From NCBI RefSeq assembly GCF_018320785.1, contig NW_024571696.1, positions 76,277-140,276 on the forward strand: a DNA stretch of 64,000 bases, in the 5' to 3' direction. Position 1 is the first letter of the stretch. Each line of letters opens with the position of its first letter. Both the position numbers and the translations under genes were made by a program. This document shows, one piece after another, positions 26,001 to 37,100 of this stretch. The stretch is from Cheilinus undulatus (lineage: Eukaryota > Chordata > Actinopteri > Labriformes > Labridae). The notes beneath the pieces were generated by a model that was given only the letters and a program-made list of their open reading frames with translations, was not told the origin of the DNA and ran no database searches.

Positions 26001-28267
26001 ACAGTGTAGAAGACAGTGATCTGTGACATGTGACAGTGTCAAAGACAGTGATCTGTGACATGTGACAGTGTCAAAGACAGTGATCTGTGACATGTGACAG
26101 TGTCAAAGACAGTGATCTGTGACATGTGACAGTGTCAAAGACAGTGATCTGTGACATGTGACAGTGTCAAAGACAGTGATCTGTGACATGTGACAGTGTC
26201 AAAGACAGTGATCTGTGACATGTGACAGTGTCAAAGACAGTGATCTGTGACATGTGACAGTGTCAAAGACAGTGATCTGTGACATGTGACAGTGTAGAAG
26301 ACAGTGATCTGTGACATGTGACAGTGTCAAAGACAGTGATCTGTGACATGTGACAGTTTCAACGACAGTGATCTGTGACATGTGACAGTTTCAACGACAG
26401 TGATCTGTGACATGTGACAGTGTCAAAGACAGTGATCTGTGACATGTGACAATGTCAAAGACAGTGATCTGTGACATGTGACAGTGTCAAAGACAGTGAT
26501 CTGTGACATGTGACAGTGTCAAAGACAGTGATCTGTGACATGTGACAGTGTCAAAGACAGTGATCTGTGACATGTGACAGTTTCAACGACAGTGATCTGT
26601 GACATGTGACAGTGTCAAAGACAGTGATCTGTGACATGTGACAGTTTCAACGACAGTGATCTGTGACATGTGACAGTGTCAAAGACAGTGATCTGTGACA
26701 TGTGACAGTGTCAAAGACAGTGATCTGTGACATGTGACAGTGTCAAAGACAGTGATCTGTGACATGTGACAGTGTCAAAGACAGTGATCTGTGACATGTG
26801 ACAGTGTCAAAGACAGTGATCTGTGACATGTGACAGTTTCAACGACAGTGATCTGTGACATGTGACAGTGTCAAAGACAGTGATCTGTGACATGTGACAG
26901 TGTCAAAGACAGTGATCTGTGACATGTGACAGTGTCAAAGACAGTGATCTGTGACATGTGACAGTGTCAAAGACAGTGATCTGTGACATGTGACAGTGTC
27001 AAAGACAGTGATCTGTGACATGTGACAGTTTCAACGACAGTGATCTGTGACATGTGACAGTTTCAACGACAGTGATCTGTGACATGTGACAGTGTCAAAG
27101 ACAATGATCTGTGACATGTGACAATGTCAAAGACAGTGATCTGTGACTTGTGACAGTGTCAAAGACAGTGATCTGTGACATGTGACAGTGTCAAAGACAG
27201 TGATCTGTGACATGTGACAATGTGAAAGACAGTGATCTGTGACATGTGACAGTTTCAACGACAGTGATCTGTGACATGTGACAGTTTCAACGACAGTGAT
27301 CTGTGACATGTGACAGTGTCAAAGACAATGATCTGTGACATGTGACAATGTCAAAGACAGTGATCTGTGACTTGTGACAGTGTCAAAGACAGTGATCTGT
27401 GACATGTGACAGTGTCAAAGACAGTGATCTGTGACATGTGACAGTGTCAAAGACAGTGATCTGTGACATGTGACAGTTTCAACGACAGTGATCTGTGACA
27501 TGTGACAGTGTCAAAGACAGTGATCTGTGACATGTGACAGTTTCAACGACAGTGATCTGTGACATGTGACAGTGTCAAAGACAGTGATCTGTGACATGTG
27601 ACAGTTTCAACGACAGTGATCTGTGACATGTGACAGTGTCAAAGACAGTGATCTGTGACATGTGACAGTGTCAAAGACAGTGATCTGTGACATGTGACAG
27701 TGTCAAAGACAGTGATCTGTGACATGTGACAGTGTCAAAGACAGTGATCTGTGACATGTGACAGTGTCAAAGACAGTGATCTGTGACATGTGACAGTTTC
27801 AACGACAGTGATCTGTGACATGTGACAGTGTCAAAGACAGTGATCTGTGACATGTGACAGTGTCAAAGACAATGATCTGTGACATGTGACAATGTCAAAG
27901 ACAGTGATCTGTGACTTGTGACAGTGTCAAAGACAGTGATCTGTGACATGTGACAGTGTCAAAGACAGTGATCTGTGACATGTGACAGTTTCAACGACAG
28001 TGATCTGTGACATGTGACAGTGTCAAAGACAGTGATCTGTGACATGTGACAGTGTCAAAGACAGTGATCTGTGACATGTGACAGTGTCAAAGACAGTGAT
28101 CTGTGACATGTGACAGTGTCAAAGACAGTGATCTGTGACATGTGACAGTGTCAAAAAGAGTGATCTGTGACATGTGACAGTGTCAAAGACAGTGATCTGT
28201 GACATGTGACAGTGTCAAAGACAGTGATCTGTGACATGTGACAGTGTCAAAGACAGTGATCTGTGAC
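17085..28267. repeat. 32-bp satellite, 11 kb, perfectly in register
   Basis: Every unit contains TGTGACAGTGTCAAAGACAG followed by TGATCTGTGACA, 32 bp in all. From the ACAGTGAT word at 17117 to the one at 28253 is 11,136 bp, exactly 348 units, so no net indel has survived. Recurrent variants are AGTTTCAACG, AATGTCAAAG, AATGTGAAAG, AGTGTAGAAG, ACAATGAT, GACTTGTG and ATCGATG/ATCGCTG. The consensus has no CpG; several variants add one. TGACA-G-TGTCA forms a small dyad and ACATGT a palindrome in each unit. Minus-strand frames of 60-92 residues are repeat artefacts. The right edge is abrupt (GTGACCCTC). Confidence 0.98.
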
Positions 28268-29689
28268 CCTCTTTTTACCTCTTAGATTGTGGCTGCTGCA
28301 ACGATATTTTCAATAATTTGGCTCTTTGGTTGAGTAACACTGCTCTATAGAATAGTCCTTATAGTAACTGTAAGTTCATCCATTTAGCTCCATGCAAAGC
28401 AGAGGTTAGCAAAGCAAATCACCTTTTATTTGTTTTATGGTTCCACGCGTCCCGTGAAGCTCTGCGGCTCCCCCCAGGGGAGGCGCGCCTCACACTTTGA
28501 AAACTACTGCATTAGATCATAGTAGATGTGGGTCATTCGACATTTCAGTTGCACAGACAATAGTCCATGACATGACTGTGTTGCAACAATTCCTTTTTAA
28601 TTTAATCATGTGTGTCTGAGACGTGATCTTTTAGAACAGTGGTTCTCTTTGTTTTTTTACCCATGCACCCCCTGAACAGCTCTGAGCTGTTAAACAGAGC
28701 TGTGACAGCCTTCTGATTCATAGACTTGATAAACACTTTCACATTTCTAACATTCGATTTTTTACTGCAAACATTTTGAATGTTAAAAATGCATGACTAG
28801 ATTTATGCAAATCTCATCAGTAATTGTGGGTATTCAAAATAATGTAGTGACAACAGTGAGTGGACAGGCATGAAACCATTCAAGAGCATCAGCAGTAAAA
28901 CACTGCTCAGCTGCAGCCATGTCTCTGGAACTATTCAGAAATAAAACGGACAATTAGAAAGAACTAACCTGTGAAAAATTAAATTCATTATTTAAAACAG
29001 CTTAGTGCCCCTTTTTGGGGATCATAATACAGATCTCCTCTCAACTGAAATCATGATTTTAGTCATAGATCAACATTTCTTCACAATAAAAAAAATCATT
29101 GATCTGTTTATGAATGGAGTGGCTGAGAATACAGGGACTGACAGGCATACCAGGGTGGGTCAAACCATCCTGCCATGGGGGAGACTCAGGGGGTTTTGGG
29201 TCATTTCATTTAATCGCCTACATAATATAAAATCCAGTTCATGAGCATACACCCCTTAGCATATCCAAGGATGTAGGGCCCCTAAAAGAATATCACATAG
29301 GGCTCCCATTAGCCGGCCAGCCAAGCTACAAATGTTGCATGATTTTAATAAATACATATGCATTTTGATGGATTTTTAACCATAATTCCCCGATGTATGA
29401 GCTTTTTTTTTTTTTTACTATGGCTAAATTAAATGTACTTACATTATTTATCAGTGCTGGACCACACTATGTGGATATTTTTAAGAGAGGGGCCCCCAGA
29501 ACTGTATTTTACTCTATTTGATACAAATTTCAGTCTATTGACCGATTCATTAGGTCACTTTAGATTCAATAATGACACTATTTAAGAACAATTAAATAAA
29601 AACACACTTTTCATTGTAGGCATAAGAAATGTGGAAGTACGGAAATAAAAAAGAAATCCAAAAGTCATAATAATGAGATTGAAATTTAA
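28268..29689. other. Non-coding flank with hAT-like ends
   Basis: AT-rich sequence with no gene. Two places look like hAT-type termini: 28440-28512 (separate entry) and GAACAGTGGTTCTC at about 28634. Duplicated GGGCCCC-type patches occur near 29275 and 29490. Confidence 0.45.
28440..28515 (-). mobile_element. hAT-type terminal fragment
   Basis: Read on the minus strand this begins CAGTAGTTTTCAAAGTGTG and continues GAGGCGCGCCTCCCC, the familiar start of hAT (Charlie-like) elements, CAGTGGTTCTCAAAGTGTG. Only one end is clear. Confidence 0.45.
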
Positions 29690-32428
29690 AATTATGAGAT
29701 AAAAAAATCATTACTTTTTCATAAAAATTCTGACTTTTTTAATTCACAATCTTGATTTTGTATCTTGTGATTCTGACTTTTTATCTCACAATTATGACAT
29801 TTTATATCATAATTATGACTTCCAATTCATAATGTTAAATTTGTATCTTATTATGCTGACATTGTACCTCATAATTATGACTTTGTATCTCACAATTATG
29901 ATTTTTTTATCCCACAATAATGACTTTCTATCTCACAATTATGACTTTTTATCTCATAATTAGGACTTTCTATCTCACAATTATGACTTTTTATCTCATA
30001 ATTAGGACTTTTTGGCCCACAGTTATGACTTTCTATCTCACAATTATGACTTTTAATCTCATAATTATGACTTTGTTTCCCAAAATTATGACTTTCTATT
30101 CCACAGTTATGACTTTCTATCTCACAATTATGACTTCTTATCTCACAATTATGACTTTTTGGCACACAGTTATGACTTTCTATCTCACAATTATGAATTT
30201 TTATCTCACAATTATGACATTTCTTCTCACAATTATGATTTTTTTTACATAGTTATGAATTCTTATCTAAAAAATTATTCCTTTTCAGTCTCACAATTAT
30301 GTCTTTTTATCTCGTAATTATGACTTTGTTTCCCAAAATTATGACTTTCGATCTCGCAATTATGACTTTTCATCTCACCATTGTGACTTTTTATCCAACA
30401 GTTATGACTTTGGATCTCACAATTATGACTTTTATCTCATAATTGTGACTTTTTCCCAAAATTATGACTTTTTATCCCACAGTTATGACTTTCTATCTCA
30501 CAATTATGACTTTTATCCCAAAATTATGACATTTTATCTCACAATTATGACTTTGTATCCCACAATTATGATTTTCATCTCACAATTATGACTTTTTATA
30601 TCACAATTATGACTTTTTAATTCATAATAATGACTTATATATCATAGACTTATTGTCCCATTATGATGACTTTTTGTCTCATAATTATGACTTATATATC
30701 ATAATCATGACTTCCCCCCCTCATTATTATGACTTTTTATCTCACAATTATGACTTTTCTATCATAATTATGACTTTTTAATTCATAATAATGACTTTTT
30801 ATCTCACAATTATGACTTTTAATCTCACAAATATTAATTTTTTTCAACTCACAATTACGACTTTTATATCATAGTTATGACTTTTTATCTTACAATTACA
30901 ACTTTTTATCTTACAATTATGACTTTTTAAAATCACAATTATTTCTTTCTATCTCAAAATTATGAGGTTTCTATCATAGTTATGAATTTTTTTTCTCACA
31001 ATTATGACTTTAATCTCACAATTATTACTTTTGTCTCACAATTATGACTTTTTAATCTAATAATTATGACTTTCATTCCCACAATTATGACTTTCTATCT
31101 AACAATTATGATTCTTTATATTTTACAAATATGATTTTTTTAATCTCACAATTATGACTTTTTATCTCACATTTATATATATTTTATATCATAATTATGA
31201 CTTTTTAATTCAAAATCCTGACTTTGCATCTCATTCTTCTGACATTTTATCTCATTATTCTAATTTTTTCCCCACAGTTATGACTTTTTCTATCATAATC
31301 ATTACTTTTTATCTCATAATTTTGATTTTTATCTCATAATTATGACTTTGTATCTCACAATTGTGACTTTTTATATCATAGTTATGACTTTTTATCTCAC
31401 AATTATGAATATTTATCCCACAATTATGACTTTCTATCTCACAATTATGACTTTTATATCATAGTTATGACTTTGTATCCCTCAATTATGACTTTTTATC
31501 TCAAAATTATGAGTTTTTAATCTCATAATTATGACTTTTTCTATCATGAATTATTACTTTTTATATCATAGTTATGACTTTTTTTTTGTCATAAGTGTGA
31601 CTTCATATCTCATAATCATGAGTTTTTTCCTCATAATTATGACTTTTTCTACCATAATTATGACTTTTTATCCCACAATTATGATTTTTTTCTCACTATT
31701 ATGATTTTTTAATCTCATTATTATGACTTTTTCTATCACAAGTATGACTTTTTATCTCACAATTATGATTTATTTGTCTCATAATTATTCCTTTTCCATC
31801 TCACAATTATGACTTTTTATCTCATAATTATGATGTTGTATCCCAAAATTGTGACTTTTTATCTCACAATTATGACTTTTTATATCATAGTTATGACTTT
31901 TTATCCCTCAGTTATGAATATCTCATAATTATGACTTTTTCTATCATAATTATTACTTTGTTTATCATGGTTATGACTGTTATCTCACAATTATGATGTT
32001 TTATAAAAGTATGACTTTTTATCTCACAATCATGACTTTTCCTAATAACTATGACTTTTTCTGTCTCACAATTGTGACTTTGTATCTCACAATCATGATT
32101 TTCTTAATCTTACAATTATGACTTTCATTCTCACAATTATGACTTTTTATCTCACACTTATGACACAGTATATCATCATTATGACTTTTAATTCATCAAA
32201 ATGACTTTGTATCTCATTATTCTGACATTTTATCTGACAATTATGACTTTGTATCTCACAATTAGGATTTTTTTTAATCTTACAATTATGTCATTTTTTA
32301 AAATCATAATTATGACTTTTTATCCCTCAATTATGAATATCTAACAATTATGACTTTTTCTATCATAATTATGACTTTGTATATCATAGTTATGACTTTT
32401 ATCTCACAATTAGACTTTTTATATCATA
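29690..32428. repeat. Degenerate 21-bp AT-rich minisatellite
   Basis: Variable copies of TCACAATTATGACTTTTTAT, 18 to 25 bp long with many substitutions and indels. Subtypes read TCATAATTATGAC, CCACAGTTATGAC and TATCATAGTTATGAC. The array is interrupted by the transposon at 32429 and resumes at 46104. Its core aligns with the 20-bp unit of 7262-9640. Open frames here (MTFYLTIMTFYLI) are repeat artefacts. Confidence 0.93.
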
Positions 32429-32650
32429 CACACTTAAAACTGCTGGGTTTAAAGTAACCCAAATTGGGTGAAATTGCTAACCCAGCACTGGGTCCAAAAG
32501 GGACCGAGCCAATTATGGGTTATTTATACCCAGCGCATTGGGTTGAGGATTTGACCCAGCATGCTGGGTCAAGATTTTGACTCAACAAGGGGTAGAAACT
32601 ACTCATGCTGATGAGTTAAATCTACCAGGAAATGGGTTAACAGGTTACCA
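32429..32650. repeat. Left terminal and subterminal repeats of the transposon
   Basis: After the terminal CACACTTAAAACTGC come repeated TGGGTT and AACCCA words in both orientations (AACCCAAATTGGGT, AACCCAGCACTGGGT, GACCCAGCATGCTGGGTC). Clustered subterminal hexamers like these serve as transposase-binding sites in CACTA-type elements; that role here is inferred. Confidence 0.75.
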
Positions 32651-32791
32651 ATATAGCTGTGATTAAAAATACTAGCTGTATTGCCAACATTTTCTAAGAA
32701 TGTTACATTTAATTTACTTCAACTTCAGTAGATCATTATTTGATATAAATTACTATTAAATGATGAAACAACAAAATACTCTTCGAAGCAT

Positions 32792-32797
32792 TTTATT
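32792..32797 (-). promoter_or_regulatory. Polyadenylation signal of the SAM gene
   Basis: AATAAA on the minus strand, about 255 nt past the SAM gene stop codon and inside the transposon. Confidence 0.5.
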
Positions 32798-33052
32798 GGT
32801 CAAATTGATAAAAATGTTAACTGTGACTACAAAAACAGTGTAAAACAGTTTTTTTTAAATCCTTAAGATAATAAAGACCAATATATATATATATTTTTTT
32901 TCATTTTTACATTTCCATTTTTTACATCAAAACTGTTTACTTGTTTACTAACAAACAGTATATCATTAAAACTTTAACTAGAGTCTAAGAATAAGCTAAG
33001 TTTATGGAGGGCTGAATGGAGCAGTCCCCCACTTAAAAACACCAGAACTCTA

Positions 33053-34106
33053 TCATTCTAGCATTGCATTCAGTTGTGCTCTCATGAGCTTCACAACATT
33101 TGAAACATCTCCTGGCATTTCAAAAACAACTGACTGAATGAACTCCCAAACCTGAGTGCATGCTTTTGGGTAGACAAGATCAAACACATAGTATGCCTTG
33201 AAACATACGTCAACAGCTCCCAGAAGTGATGGCTGCTCCAAAGCGGTTCCATTCAGGATTACAAAAGCTTGGGAACACTCACTCTCCTCCCCTAGCATCA
33301 GAACATATGGAGAATCTATAGGGGCCTTCGAAAAGTACTCCACCATGTTAGTTCCAGGCTGGGAAAAAAACACAAAACACAAATGATACAAGTTAGGGCT
33401 GGACAATTAATCGAAATTTGGTCGTGATTTCAATTTTGGCTTCTCACGATCATAAAAACATTATAACCAAAACGAAACAATTAATGTGCCACACAACACA
33501 GCGTGTATGCAAGTTCCTACACTGTAAAAGCACAGTGAATGCACCTGTGTTGCGTGCGCAGCTGCAACAAGCGTGTGACATATGTGGATCAATAATACGA
33601 GGAGCGAGCAATTAAAACCATTACAGAATGGCAGCCTTTGGTTGAGAAAAAGGGTAGGACGTGGTAGGACAATTTGCATGTTGCAAATTTTGCAAGTTTT
33701 ACAGGAGTGCATGTAGATTGGGTATATAATTTTATTTATTGTTTGTTATTGCTATTATTTAATATATTATTATTTTACTTGTTACTAATTTATGTTTTAT
33801 TGTTCTTTTCAGTTGTGGTTCAATAAATACTGAAGTTTTGAAATCAATGAATCATCGTGTTTATTAATTGTGATTTCAATATCAATCAAAATAATCGTGA
33901 TTGTTATTTTTGCCATAATCGTCCAGCACTAATACAAGTTATTACAACAGGCTAGGTTTAGTCTAGGTTTTCAGCAGCTGAACTGTAGGACTGCAGGGTT
34001 CCATAGCTTTGTTCCACTGCCATTTGTTTGCCTGTCTCAATCCACCTCTGTCAATACAGATTTCCTTTCTTCTACGAAAAAAGTATGCAAATATAAAGAG
34101 GACCTT

Positions 34107-34154
<48 letters not shown>

Positions 34155-37100
34155 TCATATAACAGAAACTGAGAAAAAAGTGTGGTATACCACATTTTGT
34201 CAAAGAAAATACAGTATTATATTAAAAAAACGGATTGACAATGCACTGGGGGCCAGCTGGTCATAATGTACGCTTCACTCACTTTAATCTCACAAACTTA
34301 ATATTATTGAGTCTCAGTTAATGTGGATCAGTGTGTTTCAGTGTCCTCAACGTGCATTTTGGACAAGAGCCATAATATGGCTGTTGGAAAATCTGAAATA
34401 CCATATGTACTGGTCCTGTAGATGTAGGTTTCCAGGATGTGTCTGCAATACATGTACAGTGTATACTTTTTATAATGGCATTCTATATATTTTTAACCTA
34501 ATCATTTATGAATTTACTATTTCTAAGCCATTGGAACTTATTTTTATTCTAGTGTACACTATATAGTGTACAATCTTAATAAAAGAAAGAGGAAGAACCA
34601 AGGATTTGTGAACCATTCCACCCCTACCCTTAACTCACCGGCTTGACATCAATGAAGGTTGTTTGACTCTCCAAGCTGCTGGGCCGGAACACTTTCTTCC
34701 CAACTTTGTACGGTGCAGCTGGGAGCAGGATGGGGAGCAGCAGCAACGCGATATCCCCTTCTTTGTCTGGTAAATTAAAATATCATTAAAATGTTAAATT
34801 AAACATTTAAATCATTATTTCATGCAGGTTAGATTTTGAATATTTATTAACTGGATCTATAGGGGTCCATTCAAACTATAGCAGATAACAAAATAGGTGT
34901 TACAGAATGCTACAGATGGCAAAAAGACGATAATAGAGGTGTAAATGCTCTGTCCTATGGAAAGTTAAGATGAATGGACAAAATATATGGCCACATGTTA
35001 ATAACTCTGCCAATGACAAAATCAATTAATTAAAAAATCTGATTACCTGCCATCTGTAAATCTAGATTGGTGTCAGCAGGCTTCTCCTTCTTAGCCATAC
35101 GAATAATGTTCTGTGAGAACACAGGATTCCAGTTTTCAGTCAATTTGCCAGAAACCTCCGGATGTAAGATGGAGAAATCTTGAGAAATCTATATACAGGA
35201 GAAAACAGACACAGTAACAGATGTTAAATAAAATATCATCAATTGTTTACAGTTTCTTCTGAGGAGGAAATCTTACCATGCCTGGAGAGTCCAGTAAGCG
35301 AGGAAACTCGGCAATTATCTGAGGCATTGGCATCGCGCCACATGAGCGGATCCACTGTGCCCTGTTGATGGCAGTGTCACGCATGTACTGGGCAACCTGG
35401 GATTGGGGCCAGACATTATTTCTTAGCCACTCTGTCATCTGGATGGCCCGCTCTGCAGTTATCGGGGATTCTGCAATGTGTGACAAATTAGTGAATTCTA
35501 AGGACCTGCAAGACAGACACTAATTCAAGGTTTGAAATTTGAGTGATACGAGTTTAGTTTGTTTGCAAACTGGACAATGTGTTGCATTTCACATTTATTA
35601 CAGATAAAAGGACACGGCCTCTTTCTGTACCTGGCACAATGGTCTGGGCTTCTTTTTGAGGCACTTCTTGCTGAATTCTTTCGCTTGCCACATCGCAGCC
35701 TTTTCCGTACATTGCGGAGGCGCTCCTCCAAAAACCCTGTTGCTGGTTTATGATTCCTCCCAGGCGTGAACCATGCATCCTTAAGATTACAAATTTAGAA
35801 AAACAAGTATTAAAATCTCATATGAGAATAAGAGAACTAGCAACAACAAAAAAAGAAGATCTACTGACAGCTACATGCTGTCCTGCTACATCTGCAAAAT
35901 AATCTTAAACAAGCATTGGTTGAGCTGAGACAGAGAAGGTAAGGTGAATATTTTTTGATGGTGCGTAGTTAGTTCCTTAGTTAGGTATTACTTTATTTAG
36001 TGTTGTGAGGAACTTTACTTACAAAGCCTGTGCCCAGAGAGTCTCTCAGACCAGGAAACTGATCCACTATTGCTGACGCCAACATTGTCTTCGTACCTGA
36101 GGTTGGACTAGATGAAAAAGGAATTTTATCATCATTTGTTGACACTGCCAAACAATCAACAATTATACAGCTGAATATTCTGTGTGACAAACACTTACTT
36201 CTCACCGAAGTGTTCCATCAGGTGCGATACAAGAATTCGGACCATGCATCTTCTTCCGTTGAGAGAAATGTGCTGATTTTCTTTAAGACTGCTAACCAAG
36301 CCTTTCCCATCAGGTGTGTGGTTTAATATCTCACTGATATTCTGGAAAAGCCAGGAATTATTTAAGGAACACAAATGCAAGAAATTAAGTATATTAGTTT
36401 AATGTACACAAATCAGATATGTTTTTAACCCTGCCTTAAAGGGATACTTCAACATTTTGGCAAATTTGCCCCCCAGATCTCGTGGACAAGTTGTGACCTG
36501 CACATTCACCACACTATGAAATAATCAGGCAGCATTACAAGACGGAGATGTTTTAAAAGTTAAATGCAGAGCCGGAACTACACTCCAGACATGACTGCTG
36601 CACTGTGTCACTCCACCCAGTGGTTTACTCACGAAATAGTTCCGAGTATTTGCTTCATGTGTCTTAATGTTACATAATTATACGTTATTACTTCATAGCG
36701 TGGTGATTGTGCAGGTCATCACTTGTCCACGAGAGTGTGTTGGATTGTGTATTTGATGAGTTTGATGAGGGAAAGCAAAAAATTCTGTCTGCTTACATAG
36801 CGTTAGCTGTGCAGCTGGTATATCTGTCCCCCGAGGTCTAGAAACAGCTTGCACTGACAACTAAAGGAAACGAACCTATTACTAGGACTATAGGAATTAT
36901 GGCAATGGGTGAATTTGCCAAAATGCTGAAGTATCCCTTTAAGTCAACATGCACCTATGCTTGTTTACAGGATTCTTAAATTCATAATTACACCTGCTGA
37001 GAACAGATTAACTTACAAATTGTGCTTGTTGCTCCACAAATTCAACGTGCTGCACTGCAGGTGACTCTTGGGCAGAAGCTCCAACAGCAGACACTGGTCG

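Noticed and set aside
17303..27309. Many 60- to 92-residue minus-strand frames
   Set aside because: The 32-bp unit gives the same frame every three units, ended by the same stop. No evidence of expression.
17085..28267. CRISPR-like array of short regular repeats
   Set aside because: The 32-bp units are directly adjacent with no unique spacers, and the surroundings are vertebrate. This is a satellite.
29896..31339. Frames such as MTFYLTIMTFYLI as transmembrane peptides
   Set aside because: By-products of the degenerate AT-rich array.
35525..35778. Independent small genes at the SAM-gene exon 6 region
   Set aside because: Explained by exon 6 (35779-35631) plus intron read-through in alternative frames.
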